Shown: positions 54,843 to 63,864 of the stretch, one piece after another
Layout of the letters: every line of letters begins with the position of its first letter
How positions within the stretch are numbered: position 1 is the first letter of the stretch
Origin: Bacteroidetes bacterium B1(2017)
GTDB lineage: Bacteria; Bacteroidota; Bacteroidia; UKL13-3
Direction of reading: 5' to 3'
Assembly: GCA_002256395.1 (NCBI GenBank)
Contig: NKJG01000002.1
Coordinates: 566,333-630,332, forward strand
Length of the DNA stretch: 64,000 nucleotides
Translations under genes and position numbers: made by a program
The notes under the pieces: model-generated
What the model was told of the DNA's origin: nothing
What the model saw: only the letters and a program-made list of their open reading frames with translations
Database searches by the model: none

Positions 54843-57059
54843 ATGAATAAACTAGCGCCGGTTGTCATTTTCTTTTGTTTGCTAAGCCTACCTATATGCA
54901 TGCTGCTTGAATCGTGCGGCATGTTTGAACCTAAACAAAAAATGGATGAAAGTGAAAACACCTATGTTGGTCCCGAAAAATGTGCTAGCTGCCACAATCA
55001 ACAGCAGTTAGACTGGAAACAATCGGATCATTTTAAAGCCATGGAACTGCCAACTGACAGTACCGTTTTAGGGGATTTTAACACAGGTTTTAAAGCGGAT
55101 GGAATTGAAACAAACTTTTATAAAAAAAATGGAAAATTCTATACCAACACCGAAGGCGAAGATGGCAAAAACCATGATTTTGAAGTGAAATATACATTTG
55201 GTTATTACCCCTTACAACAGTATTTAATTGAATTACCTGGTGGTAGGTTACAAGCAACAAGAGTTAGCTGGGATAGCAAGCAAAACAAATGGTTCAACCA
55301 ATATCCAAATCAAAAAATACACTTTAATGATTGGTTACATTGGACCGGTAATGGGCAAAATTGGAATACCATGTGTGCCAGTTGTCATTCTACCAATTTA
55401 AAAAAGAACTATGATTTTGTTGGCGATTCCTACGCAACAACATTTGACCACATAAATGTAAGTTGTGAAAGTTGTCATGGACCTGGTTCAAACCACATAA
55501 AATACATTGAATCGGAGGAGTATAAAACAGGAAACAAAACACCACACTCCTATTTGCTTGCTACAACAGACACCAATAATATTTCTCAAATAAATAGTTG
55601 CGCACCTTGTCATTCTAGGAGTTCAAGCATTAGTTCTGAACCAAATAGAACGAATGATTTTATGAACCAATTAATTCCAGACCTAATTAGCAATGAAAAT
55701 TATTTTGCCGATGGGCAGTTTAAGAATGAAGATTATGAACTAGGTTCTTTTACCCAAAGTAAAATGTTTCATAACAATGTGCGCTGCAGCAATTGTCATA
55801 ACCCCCATACAGGCAAATTGGTAAAAGCAGGAAATGCGCTTTGTTTAAATTGTCATGCGCCAACATACAATACGGAGGCCCATCATTTTCACAAAGTAGA
55901 AACGGAGGCATCGCAGTGCATTAATTGCCATATGACTGCGCGAACCTATATGGGTAATGATGTGAGGCGAGATCATAGTTTTAGAGTGCCAAGGCCAGAC
56001 CAATCTGTAAACTATGCCACACCTAATGCCTGCACAGGCTGCCATAAAACGGAATCAAATACATGGGCAGCAAACAAAATTAATGGATGGTATGGCCCAA
56101 AAAGAAAGCCCCATTTTTCGGATGAATTATTACCAGGAAGTTTATTGAACCAAGAAAGTGATGCACATTTAATTAAATTGTTAAGCGACACCTCCTATCC
56201 TGCCATTGCCAGAGCAACTGCGGCTTTTTACCTGGGTGAAATACCAAGTGAAAATGGATTGAAAATATTACTCAAATCCTTATCAGATAGCAAATCACAA
56301 GTCAGGTATCAATGTTTAAAAGCGCTTGAAAATTTTGCCACAGTAGAATGGAAAGATGCAGCCAAAGCTTGTTTAAGCGACCCAGTAAAAGCAGTGCGAA
56401 TTGCAGCAGCTGATTTGTTTCATTTGGCTCCAAATGCCATTCCGGAAGACGCTAAAAGTGCTTATGAAAAAGCAAATTTAGAGAACTTAAGCTTTTTAAA
56501 ATCTCAAGCCGATTTTTCAACAGGCAACACTATGCTTGGCGATTATTACTTACAAAATGGAGATGCGCAAAACGCAGTATTATTTTACCAAAGAAGCCTT
56601 AAGAAAGATAGTTTATTAAATTACTCTCGATTTAATTTAGCCACTGTTTATAATAGTCAAGGCAAGAATAAGGAAGCCATAAAACTATTACAGGAAGTAG
56701 CCATTATTGACCCTAAAAACAGCCGAACCTACTATAATTTAGCCCTACTCTATTACGAAGAGAAAAACTCATTAGAAGCTCAGAAATGTTTTGCAAAATC
56801 AATGCAATTAGGAAACAAACAACCAGAGTTATTTTATAATTATGGCCTATTGTTACAGCAAATGGACAATAAAAATGATGCTGAAAAAACCTATTTAAAA
56901 GGTCTTTCAATTCACCCAAATGCAGGAAATTTAAATTATGCATTGGCCTATTTTTACCTTCAACAAGGAAGTCTAGAAAAAGCAAAAAAACACATTGCTA
57001 GTTTAAGACAAAACGACCCCAATAATCCAAAATATGTCGACCTATTTTCAATAAGATAG
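54843..57059 (+). CDS. Octaheme cytochrome c with HEAT and TPR repeats
   Basis: ATG 54843 (TTG 54804 would precede a putative leaderless start); 738 residues. The N-terminus has a hydrophobic segment ending SLPICMLLESCG, probably a lipoprotein or anchored signal. Eight CxxCH heme sites lie between residues 47 and 401 (CASCH, CASCH, CESCH, CAPCH, CSNCH, CLNCH, CINCH, CTGCH). Residues about 440-550 are HEAT-like repeats and 560-735 are three or four TPRs, so the protein has an electron-transfer head and a scaffold tail. It resembles the doubled-CxxCH cytochromes found with c-type electron-transfer chains. Extracytoplasmic; partners unknown. The barrel gene follows after 1 bp. Confidence 0.88.
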   Translation: MNKLAPVVIFFCLLSLPICMLLESCGMFEPKQKMDESENTYVGPEKCASCHNQQQLDWKQSDHFKAMELPTDSTVLGDFNTGFKADGIETNFYKKNGKFYTNTEGEDGKNHDFEVKYTFGYYPLQQYLIELPGGRLQATRVSWDSKQNKWFNQYPNQKIHFNDWLHWTGNGQNWNTMCASCHSTNLKKNYDFVGDSYATTFDHINVSCESCHGPGSNHIKYIESEEYKTGNKTPHSYLLATTDTNNISQINSCAPCHSRSSSISSEPNRTNDFMNQLIPDLISNENYFADGQFKNEDYELGSFTQSKMFHNNVRCSNCHNPHTGKLVKAGNALCLNCHAPTYNTEAHHFHKVETEASQCINCHMTARTYMGNDVRRDHSFRVPRPDQSVNYATPNACTGCHKTESNTWAANKINGWYGPKRKPHFSDELLPGSLLNQESDAHLIKLLSDTSYPAIARATAAFYLGEIPSENGLKILLKSLSDSKSQVRYQCLKALENFATVEWKDAAKACLSDPVKAVRIAAADLFHLAPNAIPEDAKSAYEKANLENLSFLKSQADFSTGNTMLGDYYLQNGDAQNAVLFYQRSLKKDSLLNYSRFNLATVYNSQGKNKEAIKLLQEVAIIDPKNSRTYYNLALLYYEEKNSLEAQKCFAKSMQLGNKQPELFYNYGLLLQQMDNKNDAEKTYLKGLSIHPNAGNLNYALAYFYLQQGSLEKAKKHIASLRQNDPNNPKYVDLFSIR

Positions 57060-57060
57060 T

Positions 57061-57612
57061 ATGAAAAATGTGATTGTAAAATACAAAAAGGCGGGTATCG
57101 TATCCATTCTAATTGGACTTTCAATATTGGTTCAGACCAATACCCTACTAGCCCAAGACCAAGAAAACAAGCACCCATTGCGTGGAGCCATTATGATGGC
57201 CAACTCGCATGTACCCAACCAAACAAGTACTGGAAAACAAAACATGGTAATACCCACTTGGGGCTTTGATTTAGATTATGGTATAAACAAAAAATGGTCG
57301 CTTGGCTTGCAAAGTGATATTAAATTACAAAGCTTTTCGGTAGAAGAAAAAGGCGTTCAATTAGAACGCAGCAATCCATTGGCATTAGCATTTGTAGCGC
57401 ATTACTATCCTATAGAGCATTGGTCGTTTTATACTGGCCCAGGCTATGAATTTGAGCAGCACAAAAATTTAAAAATGTGGAAACTAGGTACCGAGTACAG
57501 TTTTGAAATTACAGAGAAATTTGAAATTGCGTTGAATTTAATTTATGAGAACAAGGAAGAAATTTATGATACTTGGACTTTTGGAATTGCCTTTAACCGC
57601 AGATTAAACTAG
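57061..57612 (+). CDS. Small outer-membrane barrel protein downstream of cytochrome
   Basis: 183 residues, ATG 57061, one base after the stop of the octaheme cytochrome gene, so translated from the same mRNA. Signal peptide (VSILIGLSILVQTNTLLAQ), then about eight amphipathic beta-strands (FDLDYGINKKWSLGLQSDIKL, HWSFYTGPGYEFEQ, SFEITEKFEIALNLIYENK, FGIAFNRRLN) in keeping with a small barrel. Possible role as the outer-membrane partner of the cytochrome; this is inference from position. Confidence 0.7.
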   Translation: MKNVIVKYKKAGIVSILIGLSILVQTNTLLAQDQENKHPLRGAIMMANSHVPNQTSTGKQNMVIPTWGFDLDYGINKKWSLGLQSDIKLQSFSVEEKGVQLERSNPLALAFVAHYYPIEHWSFYTGPGYEFEQHKNLKMWKLGTEYSFEITEKFEIALNLIYENKEEIYDTWTFGIAFNRRLN

Positions 57613-58317
57613 CTATTGAGGATTGATAAAAGGAAAAGAAAGATAGGCTTGAAATGTTGAGCCCATGCTTGAACCGTATGTAGTATTTGAAAGCAAATCG
57701 CTTATACCCACATTGTATCTAAGTTTAATATCAATTCCTTTTCCACCTCTAAGCGTAGAAATTGAATATCCAAGTTCTATAGGTACAGAAAAATAAAAGG
57801 AATTGAAATTGCTTTTCATATCCTCGTTTATATCTACGGTTGAACCTAAAGGTAATTTTCCATTAGAAACCTGCTGGGCAGAGGTTAAATAACTCATTTG
57901 TGGGCCAGTTGCCACAAACAATCTTGGTGTTATTTTATACTGAACCAAAACAGGGATATCTATATAATTTAATTTAAGATTGTATTTGGCATCTGAAATA
58001 ACCGCCGAATAATCTCTAATTGGTGCTACCTCTTTTGCACCTCTTGGCGAAAGAGGTTTAAACTCTGGAGTTAAAGCCCATTTATCGTTTAATTTTATGA
58101 AGGTACCTAAACCAAAATACACACCTGTTGTTGGACTTTGTTTACTTAAACCAGGCATGGATGCATAGTTTAAGCCCCCATCGATACTAAGGTGAAACTT
58201 TTCTGAAGCTACCTTATCTCCAAATATTAAAACAAGCAAAGCAGCTTGAGAAAAAGCCTGAGAGGCCAGCAAGAAAAAGCAAAAAGTTAAGAGCGTTTTT
58301 TTTAGTTGATTGAACAT
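57613..58317 (-). CDS. PorT-family (OMP_b-brl_2) outer-membrane barrel protein
   Basis: 234 residues, ATG 58317, signal peptide (TLLTFCFFLLASQAFSQ). It has the barrel pattern of the PorT-like family seen widely in Bacteroidota: FHLSIDGGLNYASM, LGTFIKLNDKWALTPEFKPL, LNYIDIPVLVQYKITPRLFVATGPQMSYL and a C-terminal aromatic strand (FQAYLSFPFINPQ). This is not the T9SS PorT itself, for which the gene at 15821 is the candidate. Convergent with the small barrel gene, with the stop codons adjacent. Confidence 0.78.
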   Translation of the reverse strand: MFNQLKKTLLTFCFFLLASQAFSQAALLVLIFGDKVASEKFHLSIDGGLNYASMPGLSKQSPTTGVYFGLGTFIKLNDKWALTPEFKPLSPRGAKEVAPIRDYSAVISDAKYNLKLNYIDIPVLVQYKITPRLFVATGPQMSYLTSAQQVSNGKLPLGSTVDINEDMKSNFNSFYFSVPIELGYSISTLRGGKGIDIKLRYNVGISDLLSNTTYGSSMGSTFQAYLSFPFINPQ

Positions 58318-58515
58318 ACAGTTTGGTTAAATAATGGAAGTCAGAAAAATTGGCAAATCAACTATTTTATACTATCTAATAGATTAATAATTTACCAAAT
58401 CCTTCACCCCTAGTTGGTACATTTTTTTTTACAAGTAACTAAAAAGAATAGAAAAGATGAAAAATAATTTTACCTTTAATATTGATTTAGACATCAAATT
58501 GTTTAAACAACGTAT

Positions 58516-60474
58516 TTGAAAAAGCTTCATTTAGCCCCCACCAAGAGCTTTGAAAAATCTTCAAAAATCTTAATTGGTATTTTAATTATACTCTGCAGCC
58601 TAGTAATATTGGGATGGCTGAATAGGAAAATATATTTAACAATTGTTGGAGAAAAAGATTTTCCCATGGCCCCAATTACTGCGGTGCTATTTATTTTATT
58701 GGGGTTCTATTTCCTGTTTTCCGAAAACTTTTTAACTAAAAATCCAAAGCCCGTTCTGGCTAATTTCATCCTAGCCACAGTGAGTTTGTTTTCTATACTA
58801 ATACTAATTTTTAGAACCTTAAATCTAAATCCAGAGTTTGAAAATTTATACTTAGATATTATTGAAATAAAAAATGGCGCAAACCTTGGCCATATGTCGT
58901 TTGTTACGGCCTTATTTTTCATAATCTTTGTATTTGTTCTATTTCTGATGGGACGTGCAAATGCAGTTGCTAAAAACTTGGGTGTAATACTAGTATTATT
59001 TGCCTTCTTATGTAATTTTATTCTAATAGAAGGCTATGCCTTCGACTCACCTTTCTTTTATAAACTAGGGTATATCCCTCCTGCCTCAGTAACGGTATTT
59101 TGTTTTTTAATAGTAAGCATAATTATTTTTATCAATTACGATAGAACTACTTTTTTATTAAAAGACATTTATAAAACAAGCAGTAGAGCAAAGCTTTTAC
59201 GACTATTTTTACCATTTACCCTTTTCACCATTTTCATTGAAAGTGTGGCTATCTATAGAATAATTCCATTAATACATATACATCCCGCCATTAGTATTTC
59301 TTGGCTATTAATACTTATTTTTATTCTGATTCTTATAGCCATTCCTAAGATGGCAAACCTTTTTGGTGATTCACTTGATGAAGCGATAGAAGAATTGCAA
59401 AAAAGCGAAGAGGACTTTAGGGCAATCTTTGAATTGAACTCCTCAGCAATTGTTATCTTAAATGAAGAAAATATAATTTTACGAGTAAACGAGGCCTATT
59501 GTAAAATAACAGAATATGAAGAAAGCGAATTAATAGGTGAAAGTTTTTTGAAACTATTTGACCCGTCTTTGCATACAGACGTATTGAAAGATTCAACAGA
59601 ATTAACAGGAGACAATACTAATTTTAACGTCCAATTGATAAGCAAATCTGGAGAAACAAAGGAATGCCTGATATCCAAAAACAGCAATAAAAATGGCCGC
59701 TATGGCATTTATTCATTTATTGACATTACAGAAAAAAAGAAAGCAGAAAACCTTTTAATAATTAGTGAACAAAAACTAAAAGAAACACTTCATACAAAAG
59801 ATAAATTAATATCTATTGTTGGCCATGATTTGCGAAATCCAATGGCCAACATCCTTGCATTATCTGAAATATTAGAAGACTTTCACAAGAATAATGAATT
59901 TGATTTAGCCTTAGATTATATCAAGAAAGTACAAACCTCGGCTAGTACAACCTTAAAACTATTAAATAATTTATTGGATTGGGCTAGGTTAAAGAATGGG
60001 CAAATTACATTTGATCCACAACTAGTTCTAATGGATCCAATACTAGATGAATTAATTGAACAGCATACCTTTCAGGCACAGCATAAGAATATTCAAATAA
60101 ATACTGTAAGCAGGAAGCATTATGAGGTTTTTGCAGATAAGAAAATGCTTGAAACTATTTTGAGAAACTTACTTTCCAACGCGATAAAATTCACTCCAGA
60201 AGGAGGTAAAATAAGCATTTCGGTCAACCAAGATTTAAATGAAACAAGCATTCGCATTCAAGACAATGGAGTAGGAATGGATAGCTCTAAAATAAACGAG
60301 TTATTCAATCCAACTAGTTTCAATTCTACCTTGGGAACAAATAAAGAAAAAGGTACAGGCTTAGGATTGCTTTTATGCAAGGAGTTTGTAGAAAACCATA
60401 ATGGAAAACTAAGTGTAGAAAGTACGCCAGGCCATGGCAGTGCCTTTATTTTTACCCTTGCTCTAAAGAAGTAA
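58516..60474 (+). CDS. PAS-domain sensor histidine kinase
   Basis: 652 residues; TTG 58516 is the only start before a stop at 58504-58506, and the first ATG is deep in the membrane region. Residues about 20-290 have seven or so hydrophobic helices with a HIHP pair, i.e. a membrane sensor. Then PAS (about 300-415, FRAIFELNSSAIVILNEENIILRVNEAYCKITEYEESELIG), a HisKA domain with H437 in VGHDLRNPMANIL, and HATPase_c (LLSNAIKFTPEGG, DNGVGMD, GTGLGLLL). No response regulator is adjacent. Confidence 0.9.
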   Translation: MKKLHLAPTKSFEKSSKILIGILIILCSLVILGWLNRKIYLTIVGEKDFPMAPITAVLFILLGFYFLFSENFLTKNPKPVLANFILATVSLFSILILIFRTLNLNPEFENLYLDIIEIKNGANLGHMSFVTALFFIIFVFVLFLMGRANAVAKNLGVILVLFAFLCNFILIEGYAFDSPFFYKLGYIPPASVTVFCFLIVSIIIFINYDRTTFLLKDIYKTSSRAKLLRLFLPFTLFTIFIESVAIYRIIPLIHIHPAISISWLLILIFILILIAIPKMANLFGDSLDEAIEELQKSEEDFRAIFELNSSAIVILNEENIILRVNEAYCKITEYEESELIGESFLKLFDPSLHTDVLKDSTELTGDNTNFNVQLISKSGETKECLISKNSNKNGRYGIYSFIDITEKKKAENLLIISEQKLKETLHTKDKLISIVGHDLRNPMANILALSEILEDFHKNNEFDLALDYIKKVQTSASTTLKLLNNLLDWARLKNGQITFDPQLVLMDPILDELIEQHTFQAQHKNIQINTVSRKHYEVFADKKMLETILRNLLSNAIKFTPEGGKISISVNQDLNETSIRIQDNGVGMDSSKINELFNPTSFNSTLGTNKEKGTGLGLLLCKEFVENHNGKLSVESTPGHGSAFIFTLALKK

Positions 60475-60488
60475 CTTTATAGAACTAC

Positions 60489-60914
60489 TTAAATTTCGGT
60501 ATTCCATCTAGGCAAACGACCAAATTGTTCTTGGTGTTTGGTCAGGATATCAATTTCTAAATTTCTAGGAAAATCTTTTTCCATACCACCATAGGTTACA
60601 AACCAATGAATTTCTAATGCATCAATGTTTTCAAGTTTCATGCGCATTGGCCATGTATTGCGGCAAAATCCACCAAATTGTTTTCCTGTTACAATTTTAG
60701 CTTTCATACCACCTTTATTATGAATAATGGTTGCTTCTGGGCCTTCTTTGCCTGAAATTCCAACAAATACTAAATTTACACGGCCTCTTTCTAAGGCATA
60801 AATAGCAAATACTCCGCTTGAATTAGCTGGTGCATTGCATACTTCGGCTAATTTACTGCTTGGTCTAAATAAGAAATTTCCTTTTTGACGGTATTTCTGT
60901 AATTCTTCTATCAT
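60489..60914 (-). CDS. GIY-YIG-like domain protein
   Basis: 141 residues, ATG 60914. The start of the GIY-YIG fold is visible as SSGVFAIYALERGRVNLVFVGISG (GVYxIY...LVYVGIS form), and the end DILTKHQEQFGRLPRWN resembles the last helix of the Bacteroidota GIY-YIG-like proteins. Conserved Arg and Glu of nuclease members cannot be assigned with certainty, so catalytic activity is open. No neighbour of related function. Confidence 0.55.
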   Translation of the reverse strand: MIEELQKYRQKGNFLFRPSSKLAEVCNAPANSSGVFAIYALERGRVNLVFVGISGKEGPEATIIHNKGGMKAKIVTGKQFGGFCRNTWPMRMKLENIDALEIHWFVTYGGMEKDFPRNLEIDILTKHQEQFGRLPRWNTEI

Positions 60915-61164
60915 AGTTTAATCGGTTTGGCGTTTCCTATTATGCCATTTAAGGCTGTAAAGTACGTTTAAATTATGCTAGTACTTGCTATCTCTTTACA
61001 ATTAATTCGAAAATAACCTTAATTAAACTTTTCAGCACACCTGTAAGACCCTTTAAATTAAGGCATCCCAAAAAATTAACGATAATTTTATCCTAAGCAT
61101 ACCTAAGGCCAATTTACCTAAATTAATAGGAATTCTCCGTTAGCTTATTAAAGTAAGAAAATTA

Positions 61165-61172
61165 TATATTTG
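61165..61172 (+). promoter_or_regulatory. Promoter -7 element of hexosaminidase operon
   Basis: TATATTTG, exact to TAnnTTTG, 16 bp before the ATG 61189. No TTG at -33; TTA is at 61140-61142. Confidence 0.45.
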
Positions 61173-61188
61173 GCTTTTTATATTCATT

Positions 61189-62793
61189 ATGCGCTTAATC
61201 ACTTCCCTTTTAATTAGCCTTTTTCCTCTTTTTTCATTGTCACAAGGCAAAAAAACGATATTACCATTGGTTCCACTTCCAGTAGAAATGAATGTTGGGG
61301 CAGGTGAATTTAAATTGGGTGAAACAACCCTAATTTATACGCCAAGTGAACAAATCATAAATGAAATAGTTTATTTTCATTCCTTTATCCAAACAACCTA
61401 TGGAATTAAATTAAGAGCGGTTAAAGTAAAACCCAAAACTGGCAACTATATTGAGTTTAGGTCAAATCCAGAATTTAAAATTCCAGACGGAGGATATACT
61501 TTGGGTATCACTACAAATAAAGTTTTATTGCAAGCTACAAATGGAATGGGCATTTTTTATGGCATCCAAACCCTTTTTCAATTATTACCTGTTAAAGGTA
61601 AAGGATCTCTACCATTGCCTTGTGTTCAAATAACCGACTACCCACGCTATCAATGGAGAGGCATGCATTTAGATTGTAGCAGGCATTTTTTTCCTGTAAG
61701 CTTTATAAAAAAATATATTGATTGTATAGCCTCCTATAAAATGAATGTATTCCATTGGCATTTAACAGATGATCAAGGATGGCGAATTGAAATAAAGCAA
61801 TTTCCTCTTTTAACAGAAATTGGTGCCTACAGAAAGGGCTCTATGGTTGGAGCCTATGCCGACAACAAATTTGATTCTACTAGATATGGAGGGTTTTATA
61901 CACAAGAAGAAATTAAAGATATCGTTTCCTATGCGCAAAAGAAATATGTAAGCATTGTTCCTGAAATTGAAATGCCTGGTCATGCCTTGGCTGCCATTGC
62001 TGCATACCCCGAATTATCTTGTTCTGGCATGCCGGCCGAGGTAGGTATGAAATGGGGAGTTGAAACAAATGTGTTTTGCCCAAGTGAGCATACCTTTACT
62101 TTCTTAGATAAGGTATTAAATGAAGTTATGGACCTATTTCCAGGCAAATACATTCATATTGGAGGAGATGAAGTTTTGAAAGATGAATGGAATAAATCTC
62201 CTATATGCCAAGAAATTATTAAAAGTAACAACCTAAAGGATGCTCATGAATTACAATCCTATTTTATTAAACGAATTGAACAAATAGTGAATGCAAGGGG
62301 TAGAACCATAATTGGTTGGGATGAAATTTTAGAAGGGGGTTTAGCTCCTAACGCAGCAGTTATGAGTTGGCGTGGAGTGGAGGGCGGAATTGCCGCCGCC
62401 AAGCAAAAACATGAGGTAGTAATGAGCCCAGGAAGTCATTGTTATTTCGACCATTACCAAGGAAAACCTGAAGGAGAGCCTTTAGCAATTGGAGGATTTA
62501 CACCTCTTGAAAAAGTGTATAGTTATGAACCAACACCTGATTCTTTAGATATGGATGAAGTTCATAAGATTTTGGGGGCACAAGGAAATGTATGGACAGA
62601 ATATATTCTTAGCCCCCAACAAGTGGAATATATGAGTATGCCACGAATGAGTGCATTGGCGGAGGTTCTATGGACACCGCCAGCGAGAAAAAACTATGAA
62701 AACTTTTTTGAGCGTATGCGAATTCATATCAAATTACTAGACGTGCGAGGAATTAATTATTGCAAAACAGCTTTTAAACCAAGCTCAAAATAG
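61189..62793 (+). CDS. Beta-N-acetylhexosaminidase (GH20)
   Basis: 534 residues with a signal peptide (SLLISLFPLFSLSQG). A GH20b N-terminal domain (about 25-145) is followed by the GH20 barrel: YPRYQWRGMHLDCSRHFFPV, MNVFHWHLTDDQGWRIEIKQFP, VPEIEMPGHALAAIAAYPEL, the catalytic pair D327-E328 in HIGGDEV, GWDEI, and W residues at WTEYI. It releases terminal GlcNAc or GalNAc; Asp binds the N-acetyl group, Glu is the acid. First gene of an operon with glycosylasparaginase and cutC, so its substrate is probably N-glycan derived (inference). Confidence 0.95.
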   Translation: MRLITSLLISLFPLFSLSQGKKTILPLVPLPVEMNVGAGEFKLGETTLIYTPSEQIINEIVYFHSFIQTTYGIKLRAVKVKPKTGNYIEFRSNPEFKIPDGGYTLGITTNKVLLQATNGMGIFYGIQTLFQLLPVKGKGSLPLPCVQITDYPRYQWRGMHLDCSRHFFPVSFIKKYIDCIASYKMNVFHWHLTDDQGWRIEIKQFPLLTEIGAYRKGSMVGAYADNKFDSTRYGGFYTQEEIKDIVSYAQKKYVSIVPEIEMPGHALAAIAAYPELSCSGMPAEVGMKWGVETNVFCPSEHTFTFLDKVLNEVMDLFPGKYIHIGGDEVLKDEWNKSPICQEIIKSNNLKDAHELQSYFIKRIEQIVNARGRTIIGWDEILEGGLAPNAAVMSWRGVEGGIAAAKQKHEVVMSPGSHCYFDHYQGKPEGEPLAIGGFTPLEKVYSYEPTPDSLDMDEVHKILGAQGNVWTEYILSPQQVEYMSMPRMSALAEVLWTPPARKNYENFFERMRIHIKLLDVRGINYCKTAFKPSSK

Positions 62794-62799
62794 GGTATT

Positions 62800-63864
62800 A
62801 TGGATAATATAACTAACACGACAAATAGCCGAAAAGATTTCTTAAAAATTACCGCATTAACGGGTGCTGCAACCCTCCTTAATGCTTGCAATTTTTTTGA
62901 CAAAAAAGAAAATCAATCACCTAAGAGTGAGGCCCGACTTAATAAACCCATTGTATTATCTACTTGGAATTTTGGACTGGCAGCAAATGATGCGGCTTGG
63001 AAAATTTTAACGAATGGTGGAAGAGCACTAGATGCCGTTGAAGCAGGAGTAATGGTACCAGAGGGCGACCCAACTGAAAGAAGTGTTGGATATGGAGGCA
63101 GGCCAGATAGGGACGGTAGAATTACTTTAGATGCCTGTATCATGGATGAGCTTTCTAATATAGGTTCGGTGGCCTGTTTAGAATACATAAAACATCCAAT
63201 CCAAGTTGCCAGGGCCGTGATGGAAAAATCGCCACATGTAATGATTGTTGGTGATGGAGCCTTACAGTTTGCCCTGGAACAAGGTTTTAAAAAAGAAAAT
63301 TTAATGGTACCCGATTCTGAAAAAGAATATAAAGAATGGTTAGTAAAAAGCGAGTACAAACCTATTGCCAATATTGAAAATCATGACACGATTGGAATGA
63401 TTGCACTAGATGCGGCAGGTAATTTAAGTGGAGCTTGCACTACAAGTGGAATGGCGTTTAAAATGCATGGAAGAGTTGGCGATTCACCCATAATTGGAGC
63501 CGGATTGTATGTTGATAATGAAATTGGTGCAGCCACTGCCACTGGACATGGAGAAGAAGTAATACGTATTGCAGGTTGTCATTTGGTGGTTGAGTTAATG
63601 CGCCAAGGACGAAACCCTGAAGAGGCTTGTAAAGAAGCTGTAATGCGGGTAGTTAAATTAATGGAAATAAGAAAAAAAGATTTAAAAGATATTCAGGTTG
63701 GATTTATCGCTTTAAACAAACAGGGCGAATATGGTTCGTATTGTGTTCAGGATGGATTTACCTATGCTGTATACGATGAAAACGGGAATAATTTACATAC
63801 CCCCAATTCTCATATCGTGTTGAAAAAGGAAGCAAAACCTAAACTAGATACCCTGAAAAAATAA
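62800..63864 (+). CDS. N4-(beta-N-acetylglucosaminyl)-L-asparaginase (glycosylasparaginase)
   Basis: 354 residues, ATG 62800, 6 bp after the hexosaminidase stop. The N-terminus has a Tat-like NSRKDFLK motif with Lys in the second Arg position, a hydrophobic stretch and a LLNAC lipobox. The Ntn-hydrolase signature is clear: STWNFGLAANDAAWKILTNGG at the N-terminus of the alpha part, ENHDTIGMI with T197 as the autocleaved nucleophile, GDSPIIGAGLYVDNEIGAATATGHGE for substrate binding. The enzyme cleaves the GlcNAc-Asn bond. It fits with the hexosaminidase upstream. The stop shares TAATG with the cutC start. Confidence 0.93.
   Translation: MDNITNTTNSRKDFLKITALTGAATLLNACNFFDKKENQSPKSEARLNKPIVLSTWNFGLAANDAAWKILTNGGRALDAVEAGVMVPEGDPTERSVGYGGRPDRDGRITLDACIMDELSNIGSVACLEYIKHPIQVARAVMEKSPHVMIVGDGALQFALEQGFKKENLMVPDSEKEYKEWLVKSEYKPIANIENHDTIGMIALDAAGNLSGACTTSGMAFKMHGRVGDSPIIGAGLYVDNEIGAATATGHGEEVIRIAGCHLVVELMRQGRNPEEACKEAVMRVVKLMEIRKKDLKDIQVGFIALNKQGEYGSYCVQDGFTYAVYDENGNNLHTPNSHIVLKKEAKPKLDTLKK

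Noticed and set aside
54843..57059. Octaheme nitrite or hydroxylamine-oxidising enzyme
   Set aside because: All heme motifs are plain CxxCH, no special lysine or cross-link motif was seen, and HEAT/TPR repeats are not part of those enzymes.
57613..58317. Second T9SS PorT
   Set aside because: Only the general PorT-like barrel family fits; the gene beside ubiE at 15821 is the T9SS candidate by sequence and position.
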